Positions 33,694 to 43,200 of a DNA stretch of 64,000 nucleotides are shown here, piece after piece (position 1 is the stretch's first letter; each line of letters starts with the position of its first letter). The notes beneath the pieces were generated by a model. It searched no databases. It saw only the letters and a list, made by a program, of their open reading frames with translations, and was not told the DNA's origin. The stretch lies in assembly GCA_016713825.1 (NCBI GenBank), contig JADJOJ010000009.1, positions 253,520 to 317,519 on the forward strand, read 5' to 3'. The position numbers and the translations under genes were made by a program. The stretch is from Candidatus Leptofilum gracile. GTDB taxonomy: Bacteria > Chloroflexota > Anaerolineae > Promineifilales > Promineifilaceae.

Positions 33694-33755
33694 AGACTTC
33701 AAAAGTCTTGACCATTTGTGTGTTTGGCAAAGATGTACGAAGACTTTTGAAGTCT
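33694..33755. repeat. AGACTTCAAAAGTCTT inverted pair
   Basis: AGACTTCAAAAGTCTT (33694-33709) and its exact reverse complement (33740-33755) flank a 30-nt loop between the SCP2-like and dehydrogenase genes. Confidence 0.75.
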
Positions 33756-33770
33756 TGCTGAAAAACTAAT

Positions 33771-34184
33771 TTACGCTTCTGGCCAGTCGGTGTCTAGCTG
33801 GGCGCACGCTTCTACCAGCTCGATGGCGGCTTTGGGCGCTTTCATCACCTTCATCATGGGGCCTTTGAGCTTGAGGCGGCGGGTAACGAGCCCCTGGATG
33901 GGGTCTATTTTCTTTTCCAGCACGCCGCGCCACACTTTTAGCGGGGCGCTTAGTTCAAACACGGGGGATTTTTCGCTGGCATTGGCAACTTTAAACGCAT
34001 CGCGACATTGGCCGTGCCACAAATCCATGTAGAGATAGATGGTTTCGGGCACGCCTGGGCCTTCATCGATGACAAAGTAGAAGTCGCCTTCCCAATTTTT
34101 GGCGGCTTCGGCGTAGCCTGCGCTTTCGTTGAGGGCGGCCATGACGGCTTTGACCCATTCGTCGGTTCCAAATTGAATCCCCAT
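33771..34184 (-). CDS. SCP2-like lipid-carrier protein
   Basis: A protein of 137 residues starting at the ATG complementary to 34182-34184, which has GGAGG about 6 nt upstream; a longer frame to 34202 is less likely. The pattern WEGDFYFVIDEGPGVPETIYLYMDLWHGQCRDAF, then KVWRGVLEKKIDPIQGLVTRRLKLKG fits the SCP2 sterol-transfer fold (given here as key blocks DFYFVIDE, YLYMDLWHG and LVTRRLKLKG). It shares its fold with the protein at 24214-24609 but little sequence. Lipid binding is inferred. Confidence 0.72.
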   Translation of the reverse strand: MGIQFGTDEWVKAVMAALNESAGYAEAAKNWEGDFYFVIDEGPGVPETIYLYMDLWHGQCRDAFKVANASEKSPVFELSAPLKVWRGVLEKKIDPIQGLVTRRLKLKGPMMKVMKAPKAAIELVEACAQLDTDWPEA

Positions 34185-34265
34185 TTTGACCTCCGGGTAC
34201 ATGTGGTGAGTGGTTTGCTTACAAAAATTCTTAAGAGCGTATTTTGAGGGTAAAAGATAGCACAG

Positions 34266-35589
34266 CTAGGGCTGTTTTGCCAATTGTGCAGGAGTGTGCG
34301 GCATTTGGTTAAGGGTGACAATCAGGCCAATGAGAATCCAGAAGGCGAGGCCTGTTTTTGACCCCAGGGCGAGCACATCGGCTATGCCGTACACATGGAA
34401 GGCGATGAGCCCAGCGGTAAGGCCGAGGGCGTAGGGGCGCATTGGGGCATTCTGTTTGGCAGCTTGCCAGCCGAGGGTGAGCACCAATCCGATCAGGGCC
34501 AGGTAAATGATGAGGCCGGGGATGCCGATGTCTACGGCCGTATGCAAGAAAATGTTGTGGGCGTGGGCCACATCGTAGCCGGGGTCGATGGCGAGAGGAT
34601 ACAGCCGCCGAATGACGTGGCGAAAGCTGCCGAGGCCGACGCCGGTGAAGGGAAAATCTTGAATGGTGACGATGGTCCAGCGCCACATTTCTTGGCGGAA
34701 GCTAAGGGAGCCGAGGGAGCCAACTGCCGTTTGCTGCGCCGGGTCTTCCCAGAGTGCGGCCAGTCGTTCTGGCCCAATAGCCAGGAGGGCGGTAAACCCT
34801 ATCAGGGTGAGAACGCCCAGCAGGGCGAAAAGCTGACGACGCCTTGGCTGGGTTTTGGGCAGGGAGAAGGCCCACAAGGCAATTAGGAGGTAGAGGGCGG
34901 CTGCGCCACCGAGCCAGCCGGAGCGGGATTGGGTGAGGATGAGTGCGCCGGTGGCGGCGAGACTGAGTGACAGCCAGAGGAAGTTGAGGAAACGGCCGTT
35001 TTGCCTTAAATAGCCAGCCCAGCCTGCCCAGGCCAGCGGTAAATAAAAAGAGCAGCGTACCGGCAATCTGGTTGGGGTGGATGCCGCTGTCTGGCTGCCC
35101 AGGCACGGCAATAATCTGGTTGGGCAGCCGGTCGATGATGGGGGTGAGCAGGGCAATCTTGGTGAGCCAACCCGCGTTAAGGATGCCCAACGTGACAAAG
35201 CCTAAACCCATCATGCCAAAGAGGATGAAGGCGAGGTGCCAAAATCGGACGGTATCGAGGGTGCGCAGCAGGTAGCGCAGGCTAAACAGGCCCAGCAAAA
35301 CGCCAGTTGCTTTATCCAGGGTGAGGTCGGGATCGGCCGAGATGGCGATAGCCAGCCCCAGGACAAGGCTGAACAAGAGTAACGGCAGATCAATGGGTGT
35401 TGGGGCTGGCAGAGGGCGTCGTTTGAACAAAACGGGAACGGTTTCTATGGAGATGAGGCCAAGCAATGCCAGGAAAGTGGCGCTGATGAGGCGATCGGGG
35501 AAGAGTAGAAAGGGCAAACAGCCAGCCAAAATAATGCCTTCTGGCAACCACGTTTTATTTTGGCTAGTTGGTAACCACCTAATAGGCAC
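34266..35589 (-). CDS. O-antigen ligase/polymerase (WaaL-type), frameshifted
   Basis: Two frames, 34702-35589 and 34266-35198, join to one polytopic protein of about 440 residues. The upper half ends ...NQIAGTLLF and the lower continues YLPLAWAGWAGYL if one base is removed from the A5 run at 35045-35049 (plus strand). The later part has the ligase hallmark SRSGWLGG, and the large loop contains GVGLGSFRHV and AHAHNIFLHTAVDIG, typical Wzy/WaaL residues. It is the last gene of the minus-strand polysaccharide locus and overlaps the preceding transferase by 11 nt. It would transfer the finished glycan to its acceptor or polymerise it. Confidence 0.82.
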
Positions 35590-36991
35590 CTTTGCCTCGC
35601 AGGACGACCCAGGGGGTTTTGAGTAGGATGTAGATGTCCATCCAGATGGAGTAATTTTGCACGTAGTAGAGGTCGTCTTCGGTGTGGAGGTGGAGGGGTT
35701 TGTCGGAACGGCCGTTGACCTGCCACCAGCCGGTCATCCCCTGCGGCACGGCAAACCGTTTGCGCTGCCACGGTTCGTACTGGTCCACCAGCCAGGGCAG
35801 TTCGGGGCGGGGGCCAACCAGGCTCATGTCGCCCAGCAGCACGTTGAGGAGCTGGGGGATTTCATCGAGGCTGGTGCGCCGCAAAAAACGGCCGATGCGG
35901 GTGACGCGGGGGTCATCGCGGCGCTTTTTGAAGAGGAGTTGGCCGTTGGTGGGGTTGATTTCCGTAATTTCTTCGCGGTGGGAGTCTGCATCGGGCACCA
36001 TGGTGCGGAATTTGAACATGCGGAAGATACGGCCGTTTTCCCCCACACGCTCTTGCCGGAAGATGACAGGGCCTTTGGAATCGAACTTGATGAGCAGGCC
36101 GATAACCAGCAGAATTGGTAAAAGGCAAAGTACGGAAATGGAGCCAAAAACCAGGTCGAAAATGCGTTTTACCAGACGTTGCACGTCATTCAGGGCTGGA
36201 TCACGCAAGTTGATCATGGGAATGCCACCAAAATCATCGACGGAGGCGCGGTAGAGGGCCAGGCTGAAGTAGTCTGGCACCACACGGACATGTACTGGCA
36301 AGTCATGCAAGGTAATGGTGAGCTTGTTAATTTGGCCATAGGCACGCTGTGGGAGGGCGACTACGACATCTTGAATATTGTGTTTTTTAACGACCGCTCG
36401 AATGTCGGAAACGGTCCCCAGAATATCAAGGCCTTCTTTTTGTTTATGTGTATCGTCGTCCAGGTAACCAACCAGGTTTAGCCCCATCCAATCTTGCTCT
36501 TGCATCATCTGGCCGACACTGCGGCCCGTTTTACCTGCGCCAACGACTAAAACCCGACGTTCACGAGACGGTTGTTTCCAGAGGCGATAGCTGATTCTAA
36601 ATAGGAAGCGCCAACCCAAGATGAAAGTGATGTTGAAAACGACAAAGGTCGCAAACAGCCAGCGGGAGAACTCTCGGAAACCTAAATATAAGATGCCAGC
36701 GCAAACCAAGGCTGCCAGGGCCTCTGCGATGACGATCGTTTGCGCTTCATCAGTGACTTTGTAGATGCGCTTAGGATCATAAACTGAGGAGAGCAGGAAG
36801 GTAAAGACCCACACTGCGGGAACGATAAAATACAGCGCCTGGGAGAGCGTTATTTGGTCAACGGGTACAAGATAGGGGAACTGGGGGAGGAACGGCCGTA
36901 TGATAACTGCAAGATACAGGGCAAATAAAGTTAAACAAGCATCTATAACCATAGAAAAAATAGCGAAATTAACGCTAAATCGCCGCAACAT
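35579..36991 (-). CDS. Undecaprenyl-phosphate sugar phosphotransferase (WcaJ/WbaP-type, full length)
   Basis: A 470-residue initiating transferase. Residues 1-130 hold four to five helices; 140-250 form the CoFlA-like Rossmann part (VLVVGAGKTGRSVGQ). The rest is the catalytic domain with FRMFKFRTM, DDPRVTRIGRFLRRTSLDEIPQ, GPRPELPW, GMTGWWQVNGRS and the GKGAY tail. It starts glycan assembly by loading the first sugar phosphate onto undecaprenyl phosphate. The shorter homologue at 6110-6817 means the window codes for two such enzymes. Confidence 0.94.
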   Translation of the reverse strand: MLRRFSVNFAIFSMVIDACLTLFALYLAVIIRPFLPQFPYLVPVDQITLSQALYFIVPAVWVFTFLLSSVYDPKRIYKVTDEAQTIVIAEALAALVCAGILYLGFREFSRWLFATFVVFNITFILGWRFLFRISYRLWKQPSRERRVLVVGAGKTGRSVGQMMQEQDWMGLNLVGYLDDDTHKQKEGLDILGTVSDIRAVVKKHNIQDVVVALPQRAYGQINKLTITLHDLPVHVRVVPDYFSLALYRASVDDFGGIPMINLRDPALNDVQRLVKRIFDLVFGSISVLCLLPILLVIGLLIKFDSKGPVIFRQERVGENGRIFRMFKFRTMVPDADSHREEITEINPTNGQLLFKKRRDDPRVTRIGRFLRRTSLDEIPQLLNVLLGDMSLVGPRPELPWLVDQYEPWQRKRFAVPQGMTGWWQVNGRSDKPLHLHTEDDLYYVQNYSIWMDIYILLKTPWVVLRGKGAY

Positions 36992-37257
36992 TTACTTTCC
37001 TCCCTTTGTATAGTAGTGGGTAAACAACAAGGTATCTTAAAACGATGATTTTAATCTCACATCATATAAACCGCGAATCTTGAGGTGAGTTTATCCGAAT
37101 ACAAATGGTGCGAGAAACACACTTCCTTTACGAAAACTGGATTATAACTTTGACTAGCAGGTAAGCAATAGATTAGGATATAAAAATAGAAAAGGCTTGA
37201 AAGTGATGTGAAACATGATTTGTAGAGTCTATAAATAAAGAAGATTCAGTTAGACAA

Positions 37258-38064
37258 TCAACCATATCGTAATTCTTGAACTGGTGGTACAGCAGTATCC
37301 AAACTAAAATTCTTTAGTCTGAAAAACTGCAAAAACAAAAGCAAAAGAAACAATGGATTGAGTAATAAATATCTTTTCCAAAGTCGGCTCGGTTCCTGAG
37401 TTAATCGGAAAAACCACTCCAATCCCAAACGCTGCAAAATTGGAGGAGCCTGTCTAGATACACCAGCGTGAAAATCAAAAGCGGCACCGACAGCCAGGAT
37501 AGGCATTGAAAGAAGGTCCCGATTTTCAAATGCCCAAATCTCTTGTCTAGGACAACCTAATCCAACGAAGGTAATTTGAGCACCACTATCACGAATTTGT
37601 TGCGCTATAATTTGCTTTTCATGGTTTGTGAGTTGTCGGAAACGCGATGATTGATAGCCAGCAACAATAATTCCAGGAAAACGTATCTCGAGGTTTTCCA
37701 GTAACTTTTGGAGTGTCTCAGGAGTGCTTCCATAAAAATAGACAGGTAGGTTTTCAGCTACAGCTTGCTGGCAAACTTTTAGTGTGAGTGTTGGACCGTA
37801 AACACGATCCACAAGTCCTGTTTTATGTAATAGATTTAATGCCCACTTGACAGGTTGTCCATCAGGAACCACCAAATCTGTTTGGTTCAGACGAAATCTA
37901 TGTACTGGATCGAGTACCCCTGTCATTACACCATGAACGGCTAAAGCCGATACGGTCAGAGGTTGCGATGATTTTGCGGCACTTATAATTTCTGAAACGG
38001 CCGTTTCATAGTTGACCGCATTAACTTTAACACCTAATACATTTTTTTTCCCTCTGTTGATCAT
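37258..38064 (-). CDS. WecG/TagA/CpsF-family glycosyltransferase
   Basis: A 268-residue member of glycosyltransferase family 26. The blocks VPDGQPVKWALNLL, YFYGSTPETLQKL, FVGLGCPRQEIWAFEN and AVGAAFDFHAGVSRQAP are diagnostic. These enzymes add the second sugar to the undecaprenyl-linked primer, for example N-acetylmannosaminuronic acid or N-acetylmannosamine. It overlaps the epimerase gene upstream by 4 nt. The gap of about 270 nt on its 3-prime side is AT-rich and shows no gene. An ACGGCCGT site (about 37995) is the last one before an 8-kb stretch without any. Confidence 0.9.
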   Translation of the reverse strand: MINRGKKNVLGVKVNAVNYETAVSEIISAAKSSQPLTVSALAVHGVMTGVLDPVHRFRLNQTDLVVPDGQPVKWALNLLHKTGLVDRVYGPTLTLKVCQQAVAENLPVYFYGSTPETLQKLLENLEIRFPGIIVAGYQSSRFRQLTNHEKQIIAQQIRDSGAQITFVGLGCPRQEIWAFENRDLLSMPILAVGAAFDFHAGVSRQAPPILQRLGLEWFFRLTQEPSRLWKRYLLLNPLFLLLLFLQFFRLKNFSLDTAVPPVQELRYG

Positions 38065-39146
38065 AGGCTAACCTTGCTTTCCTTCAACCAACGTTCACAG
38101 TTTGCCTCATAGATTTCCTGCAAAATGTGAGGTATATCGTAGTTCTGTTGCCAGTTTGGATAGTGATTCAGAAATTTCCTATTGTCACTAATCCACCATA
38201 TATGATCTCCTTTTCGATTTTGCTCTGAGTATTTCCAGTTTAATTTATGGTTAGTAATGCCCTCACAAAGTTGAATGGCTTCTAGCATTGAACAATTACT
38301 AAATCGCCCCCCTCCAATATTATATACTTCCGCAATTCGTGGTGATTGATAAAATTCATAAAAGGCGTTGATTAAATCTGAACTGTGAATATTGTCCCGT
38401 ACTTGCTTTCCTTTATAGCCAAACACAGTGTAGGGTTCACCTAAAACAGCGCATTTCATTAAATAAGCTAAAAAGCCATGGAGCTGTGCCCCTGAATGAT
38501 TTGGACCTGTTAAACAGCCGCCACGAAAACAAGCTGTGTTCATCTCGAAATAACGGCCATATTCCTGTACTAACACATCAGCCGCAACTTTAGATGCACC
38601 GAATAAACTGTGTAGAGTTTGGTCTATCGACAAATCTTCTCGTATTCCTTTAGCATAGGTATGATGAGGATCAATTTCCCAGCGTGTCTCTTTTTCAACT
38701 AACGGCAGTTTATTTGGGGAATCGCCGTAGACTTTATTAGTAGATGTAAAAATAAAGGGCGCTGTGGGTGCATAGTTGCGTGTCGATTCTAATAGATTCA
38801 AGGTTCCATTTGCGTTGATAGTAAAATCCATCTGTGGATCTCGTGCTGCCCAATCATGTGAAGGTTGGGCAGCAGTGTGTATAACTATCTGAATATCCTT
38901 GTTATACCGAGCAAACAATCTTTCAATGCCTTGCTGATTTCGTATATCAATATCATAGTGAGTATAATACACTCCAAGCTCGTTCTCTAATCGGCTTTTA
39001 TTCCAGGATGTCGATGCCTCATCGCCAAAAAAGATGCGACGCATATCATTGTCAATGCCAACAACATTAAATCCCTTTTCCGCAAAAAAAAGAGAAGCTT
39101 GTGATCCGATCAATCCTGTTGATCCTGTAATTAAAGCGATGCGCAT
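38061..39146 (-). CDS. NAD-dependent sugar epimerase (CDP-paratose 2-epimerase-like)
   Basis: A 361-residue extended short-chain dehydrogenase. It has the nucleotide motif TGSTGLIGS, IVIHTAAQPSHDWAARDP and RGGCLTGPNHSGAQLHGFLAYL, all close to the CDP-paratose/tyvelose epimerase subfamily. The catalytic YxxxK appears as LFGASK, with Phe where Tyr is usual; I believe this is common in this subfamily. It supplies a nucleotide sugar for the glycan. The actual sugar is not deducible. It overlaps the WecG-type gene by 4 nt. Confidence 0.85.
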   Translation of the reverse strand: MRIALITGSTGLIGSQASLFFAEKGFNVVGIDNDMRRIFFGDEASTSWNKSRLENELGVYYTHYDIDIRNQQGIERLFARYNKDIQIVIHTAAQPSHDWAARDPQMDFTINANGTLNLLESTRNYAPTAPFIFTSTNKVYGDSPNKLPLVEKETRWEIDPHHTYAKGIREDLSIDQTLHSLFGASKVAADVLVQEYGRYFEMNTACFRGGCLTGPNHSGAQLHGFLAYLMKCAVLGEPYTVFGYKGKQVRDNIHSSDLINAFYEFYQSPRIAEVYNIGGGRFSNCSMLEAIQLCEGITNHKLNWKYSEQNRKGDHIWWISDNRKFLNHYPNWQQNYDIPHILQEIYEANCERWLKESKVSL

Positions 39147-39168
39147 AATCGTTCCTTAATAATATAAT

Positions 39169-39930
39169 TTATTTATTTTGTGGGTATGGCACAAGGCGCA
39201 GCCAAGCAATAAACGCATCCCGATCGCCCTGAACCAAGATATTGTCATTAATATATTCAACTGTAACAGTTGTCTCAGAGTTATTAGATACGTATTCGAC
39301 CGGCAAGTAAATGCATCTACTTGCCCAACTGCCATCCCCTAAATCCCATTGGAGCAGCCCAAGTTGATGCTCTGCTGTCCGAACTCGAAGTACTATGGGT
39401 GCAGGAACACTGTTTTGGGCAAAAATTTCTACTTGATAAGAAGTGGTGGCGAGCGGCACAGTTACGGTAATTGATTCTGCCCACCACAAGCGCAAAAAAC
39501 TTTCAAAGTTTACTCGGTTATTGTCAACTTCTGAGAGTGAATAAGGCAGACCAGAAGATGTCTCTTGTATAAAGATGGTACTTAAAGGTATCGAGTAATT
39601 TAAGTTCAAAGCAGAATTATACATTATCAGTTCGGAGGGCAAAACTTGGATTCGCTTATATAAAAATTTAGGGTTTGCTTCGATCTGGTGACCGTGAATA
39701 GTTATTGCTTCCGCATGTGTTAGCAATGATTCCACATTATTTTGAGAACACAAACGACAAAAACGGGATCTGGTAGTATCGGACTCTCTACAGTTATTTG
39801 TCTGTTTACTAGCTAGATTGGAAGCGCACAGCTGACACAAGTTACTCTTAAAAGCAGACCACGGAAACGATAGTGCGATCATTAAGATGACTGCGGTATA
39901 TAACAGTATGAGGTTGGACTTTCTGTTCAT
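39169..39930 (-). CDS. Membrane-anchored protein of unknown function
   Basis: A 253-residue protein I do not recognise. It has an amino-terminal signal-anchor (LILLYTAVILMIALSFPW). Two CxxC pairs (CQLC and CRLC) and a single Cys lie within the next 40 residues. A beta-rich remainder ends in YLPVEYVSNNSETTVTVEY and a short tail. The beta-rich part could be a carbohydrate-binding sandwich. It overlaps the glycosyltransferase upstream by 4 nt, so it belongs to the glycan operon. Confidence 0.65.
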   Translation of the reverse strand: MNRKSNLILLYTAVILMIALSFPWSAFKSNLCQLCASNLASKQTNNCRESDTTRSRFCRLCSQNNVESLLTHAEAITIHGHQIEANPKFLYKRIQVLPSELIMYNSALNLNYSIPLSTIFIQETSSGLPYSLSEVDNNRVNFESFLRLWWAESITVTVPLATTSYQVEIFAQNSVPAPIVLRVRTAEHQLGLLQWDLGDGSWASRCIYLPVEYVSNNSETTVTVEYINDNILVQGDRDAFIAWLRLVPYPQNK

Positions 39931-41030
39931 GTCGCCACGGTTATGAAAACATTTTCAATGTTTTGCCAATACAATTCAGTGGTATAAGAGGTGAGGTACT
40001 TTTGACGACCCTTTTTCCCCATTGCTTTTGCCTGATCCGGATGTTCAATCAAGTAGGATAATTTCTGTGCCACTGCTACGCTATTATGCGGTTTGACAAG
40101 AAAGCCTGTTTGACCATCATCGATCAAAGTACTTATTCCACGCCAATCAGTAGCAACAACAGGTAACGAAAACTGCATTGCTTCCAAAACCACTAAACCG
40201 AAGGTTTCGGACTCGTAATAGGATGGAAAACAAAATATATTCGATGTCGAATAAGCTTGCCATTTATCTGTGCCGGTCAAAATGCCTGTCATTTCCACGT
40301 ATTTCGAAAGATTGTGGGTTGTTAAGAAATCCTTTATTCGGTGAGAAGTAAACTCACTGTCCACACCGCCCACCAGTTTTAGCTTAAACTTGTAACCCTG
40401 TTCCTTTAGCTGGCGGCAGGCATCAAGTAACACAAATATGCCTTTTGATTCACGCAACATGCCGACGAATAGAATTTGAGTATAGTTGTTTGGAAAATGT
40501 TCCGTACCATACCTTACGAATGCATCATCAATACCGTATGGAACTATAAAATCCCTTTTTAGACCAAGAACGGTGCTGTCTGGTGGATTTTTATCTGCTA
40601 GACGAATACCTGCATTTGCATTCATATACGCAAGACGGAATAGAAGACGTATTGGTTTAGGTAGGTTGGGATAAAGCTGACTGATGCCTCCTGCATGAAA
40701 ATGAAAAACAATCTTTGGAAAGAGCCAACGGGTTGCTAGCAGAATTAGGATGTCTCTATAAATGGGAATGCGATTAGGCCCAGAGGGCGGATAATATAAA
40801 ATATCTGGCTTGAAGCGTAACCGTGCTTGCCAAATTTGAACAATCACTTTTACCAGATGGCGAATTTTAGAGAGGTGGAAGCGCCCTATTTCTTCAATGC
40901 TGTTTGAAAAAGCCATATTAATGTGGACAATCTTGATCTGCTTGTACTGACCTTGAATCATTTTTTCAATCATTACAGATTGTCCAGTATATGGTGGGGG
41001 CACTTGACCAACAACTAAAACTCGAATCAT
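39927..41030 (-). CDS. Glycosyltransferase, family 4
   Basis: A 367-residue GT-B glycosyltransferase. The amino end reads RVLVVGQVPPPYTGQSVMIE. The donor half has FVGMLRESKGIFVLLDACR, CFPSYYESETFGLVVLEAMQ (E-x7-E retaining motif) and PVVATDWRGISTLIDDGQTG. The acceptor and donor sugars cannot be read from the sequence. It overlaps its neighbours by 4 nt on both sides, so it is in the middle of a tight operon. Confidence 0.92.
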   Translation of the reverse strand: MIRVLVVGQVPPPYTGQSVMIEKMIQGQYKQIKIVHINMAFSNSIEEIGRFHLSKIRHLVKVIVQIWQARLRFKPDILYYPPSGPNRIPIYRDILILLATRWLFPKIVFHFHAGGISQLYPNLPKPIRLLFRLAYMNANAGIRLADKNPPDSTVLGLKRDFIVPYGIDDAFVRYGTEHFPNNYTQILFVGMLRESKGIFVLLDACRQLKEQGYKFKLKLVGGVDSEFTSHRIKDFLTTHNLSKYVEMTGILTGTDKWQAYSTSNIFCFPSYYESETFGLVVLEAMQFSLPVVATDWRGISTLIDDGQTGFLVKPHNSVAVAQKLSYLIEHPDQAKAMGKKGRQKYLTSYTTELYWQNIENVFITVAT

Positions 41031-41800
41031 GAGATTTTCTGTCCGATTATTAGAAGTTGCTGGAAGGGCCGATGCGCTAAAAATAGATCCTCAAATTTTT
41101 GGGTAAGTTGCAAGGGAGTCAAAGCCAATATTAGGCGAACTATTCGCAGAAGAATACGAGAAACTATCGGTATACCATAAGGGTCAAGCTCTCTCTCCAG
41201 TAAGAAGCCAGTCCATTTGTCTACTTGGTTTTCAGCAACTGGCTTAAAGCCTGCTTGGCAAAGTTTCTCATGCAAATCCGGTTTGGTGTAGGCACGGATA
41301 TGTTTTGGATCATACCATGTTTCATTTATAGGTACATTTATGAGCACCAGGCCCTTAGGTTTGAGAGCTTGGGAGAACTTTTGCAACAATTTGAGATCGT
41401 CTGGTACATGCTCTAAAACGTGTGAACATACTATTAGATCAAATTCTTTAGGAGTAATGTTGTTTTCTTGATCGATCTCTGCTAGCTCCACCCTTCTCCC
41501 AAGAAGAGCATGTGCTTTTTGCACGGCACTCATCGCATGGTGAGAGAGGTCAAAGCAGTAAGCCACTGTAGGACGAGGCAGCTTTAGCAAGAATGTCCCC
41601 CATCCACTCCCATAGTCTAGCATTTTGAAAGAAGGCAAGTCTTTGCTAACAAAAGAGCGTAGCAAATGCCAGTTTGGCTTACTTTTCGCTTGTTGATCAA
41701 ATGAGACAATAGAGTGCACAAGATGCAAGAGAGGATTTTTATCTTCGTACAGTTGATTGTAGTATTTTTGATTGACTGTTTCGATTTTTTCTTTACTCAT
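41027..41800 (-). CDS. SAM-dependent methyltransferase, class I
   Basis: A 257-residue methyltransferase with motif I in MLDYGSGWGTFLLKLP, an acidic end of strand 2 (VELAEIDQENN), and FDLIVCSHVLEHVPDDLKLL as motif II/post-motif region. It probably methylates a sugar of the glycan or modifies its end. The 4-nt overlaps with both neighbours tie it to the operon. The target is not predictable. Confidence 0.88.
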   Translation of the reverse strand: MSKEKIETVNQKYYNQLYEDKNPLLHLVHSIVSFDQQAKSKPNWHLLRSFVSKDLPSFKMLDYGSGWGTFLLKLPRPTVAYCFDLSHHAMSAVQKAHALLGRRVELAEIDQENNITPKEFDLIVCSHVLEHVPDDLKLLQKFSQALKPKGLVLINVPINETWYDPKHIRAYTKPDLHEKLCQAGFKPVAENQVDKWTGFLLERELDPYGIPIVSRILLRIVRLILALTPLQLTQKFEDLFLAHRPFQQLLIIGQKIS

Positions 41801-43200
41801 CCAGCGACCACTCTTTGAACATGTGCTCTAGCAAGCGTTAAAAATAAAATAGCAGGGGTAATTGCTTGTACAAATTCCCAGTAGTTATCTTGAAATCCCA
41901 AAAATAGAATATACAGTACCATAGTAATTATAGCCTGAGGCATATAAGGAAAAGCCTTTATTTTTGTAAAACGCCATTGGAAAATCGTCCTGCCTGCCGC
42001 GAAGCCTACTACCATCAGTCCTATAAACCCAAACTCTCCATACAAACTGAGCCAACTGTAAAACGGGAAAAAGGTTGAGCCTCCATTAGGATAACGCAAA
42101 AAGAAGGTCCGCCAAAGAGACAATATATACTTGTTGCTAGCTTCAGTGGCGAAAGCGGGTAAAGGTATCGTCGTGCCACTTATGTATTCTCCAGAGCGGA
42201 TTAGTGCTGCCCTGCTTGAATAGTGACCCGGTCCCAAACCTAATAATGGTTGCGCAGGTCGATCTTGTGGTAAATAAACAAATGTATTGTAAGTTGCTAA
42301 AGTTTTATAGGATCCTCTTTCCAAATCGAATGTTATTTTAGTGAATCGGGAAAGGTTACTAAGATTGTTGGGTAGAGCATATGTAATAAATATAATAATT
42401 AAAATTAGGCCGGACAAAATCAAAAACAGTTGCGGAAAATGTATGCGCGTAGAGCGTAAACGCCACCGAATAACGATGCTTAAACTGGCCGCGGCACCTA
42501 AAAAGAGAAAGGTATGGAACACAGAGGTCATTAACCAGGCCACAATTGTGAAGCCATAAAGAAAGAGTTGCCTTAGGGAGAGCCGTGATCTTTGAGTAGC
42601 CAGAGCATAAAGCAACAACGTCGTTATCAAAATAGCAAACATCTGGTTACTGGCTGAAAATGTTGGTCCAAATCCCGGTTCTATTGTTCCGCGAATAAAA
42701 TCACCAGCCGATCGGTCAAAACTATTCAAGCGGCTGAAAGCGACTCCTCCTTGGATTAAGGCATAAGAAGTTTGTGTTAATAAAGCTACATTTACTAACT
42801 TGGAGATTGCTTCCAGCATTGGGGCACTAGCTAGTGGGCGCAAATCCATTACTAAAAGTAAAAAGGCTGAAATAGTTAACAAAAAAAGATAATGGTTGAT
42901 TAGAGAATAATCGGGGGTGAAGAAAAAATAAACAAGCCCCATGACTGTGTAGCCTAGCAGCAGCAGAGAAAAGCGAGCAATATGCTTAGCGGGCAATAAG
43001 CCAACAAAAAATATTATACCCACGATGAAGATTATGGCAGCCATTTGTCCGGCTGCTTTTGAGGGTGAAAAAACAATTACGAATAACAACAAACACAACC
43101 ACCATAGACGTCGTTCCTGAGGCGAGAGAACACTATACCAGGAAGGTAGGTGCCAAACCCACGGAGGCTTGGATAGGGAGGTTGATTTGTTCGTTAGCAA
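41797..43200 (-). CDS. Wzy-type polysaccharide polymerase
   Basis: A 467-residue protein with 11-12 hydrophobic helices and a large loop containing PLLGLGPGHYSSRAALIRSG, the GxGPG-type block of O-antigen ligase/polymerase proteins. Given a separate WaaL-type gene at 34266 and a Wzx-type flippase two genes upstream, the polymerase role is preferred. Sequence and AT-rich composition differ from neighbours outside the locus. Confidence 0.78.
   Translation of the reverse strand: MLTNKSTSLSKPPWVWHLPSWYSVLSPQERRLWWLCLLLFVIVFSPSKAAGQMAAIIFIVGIIFFVGLLPAKHIARFSLLLLGYTVMGLVYFFFTPDYSLINHYLFLLTISAFLLLVMDLRPLASAPMLEAISKLVNVALLTQTSYALIQGGVAFSRLNSFDRSAGDFIRGTIEPGFGPTFSASNQMFAILITTLLLYALATQRSRLSLRQLFLYGFTIVAWLMTSVFHTFLFLGAAASLSIVIRWRLRSTRIHFPQLFLILSGLILIIIFITYALPNNLSNLSRFTKITFDLERGSYKTLATYNTFVYLPQDRPAQPLLGLGPGHYSSRAALIRSGEYISGTTIPLPAFATEASNKYILSLWRTFFLRYPNGGSTFFPFYSWLSLYGEFGFIGLMVVGFAAGRTIFQWRFTKIKAFPYMPQAIITMVLYILFLGFQDNYWEFVQAITPAILFLTLARAHVQRVVAG

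Noticed and set aside
38630..38660. Loss of catalytic Tyr in the epimerase as evidence of inactivity
   Set aside because: The LFGASK form appears to be a normal trait of this CDP-paratose-epimerase-like subfamily, so I do not treat it as damage.
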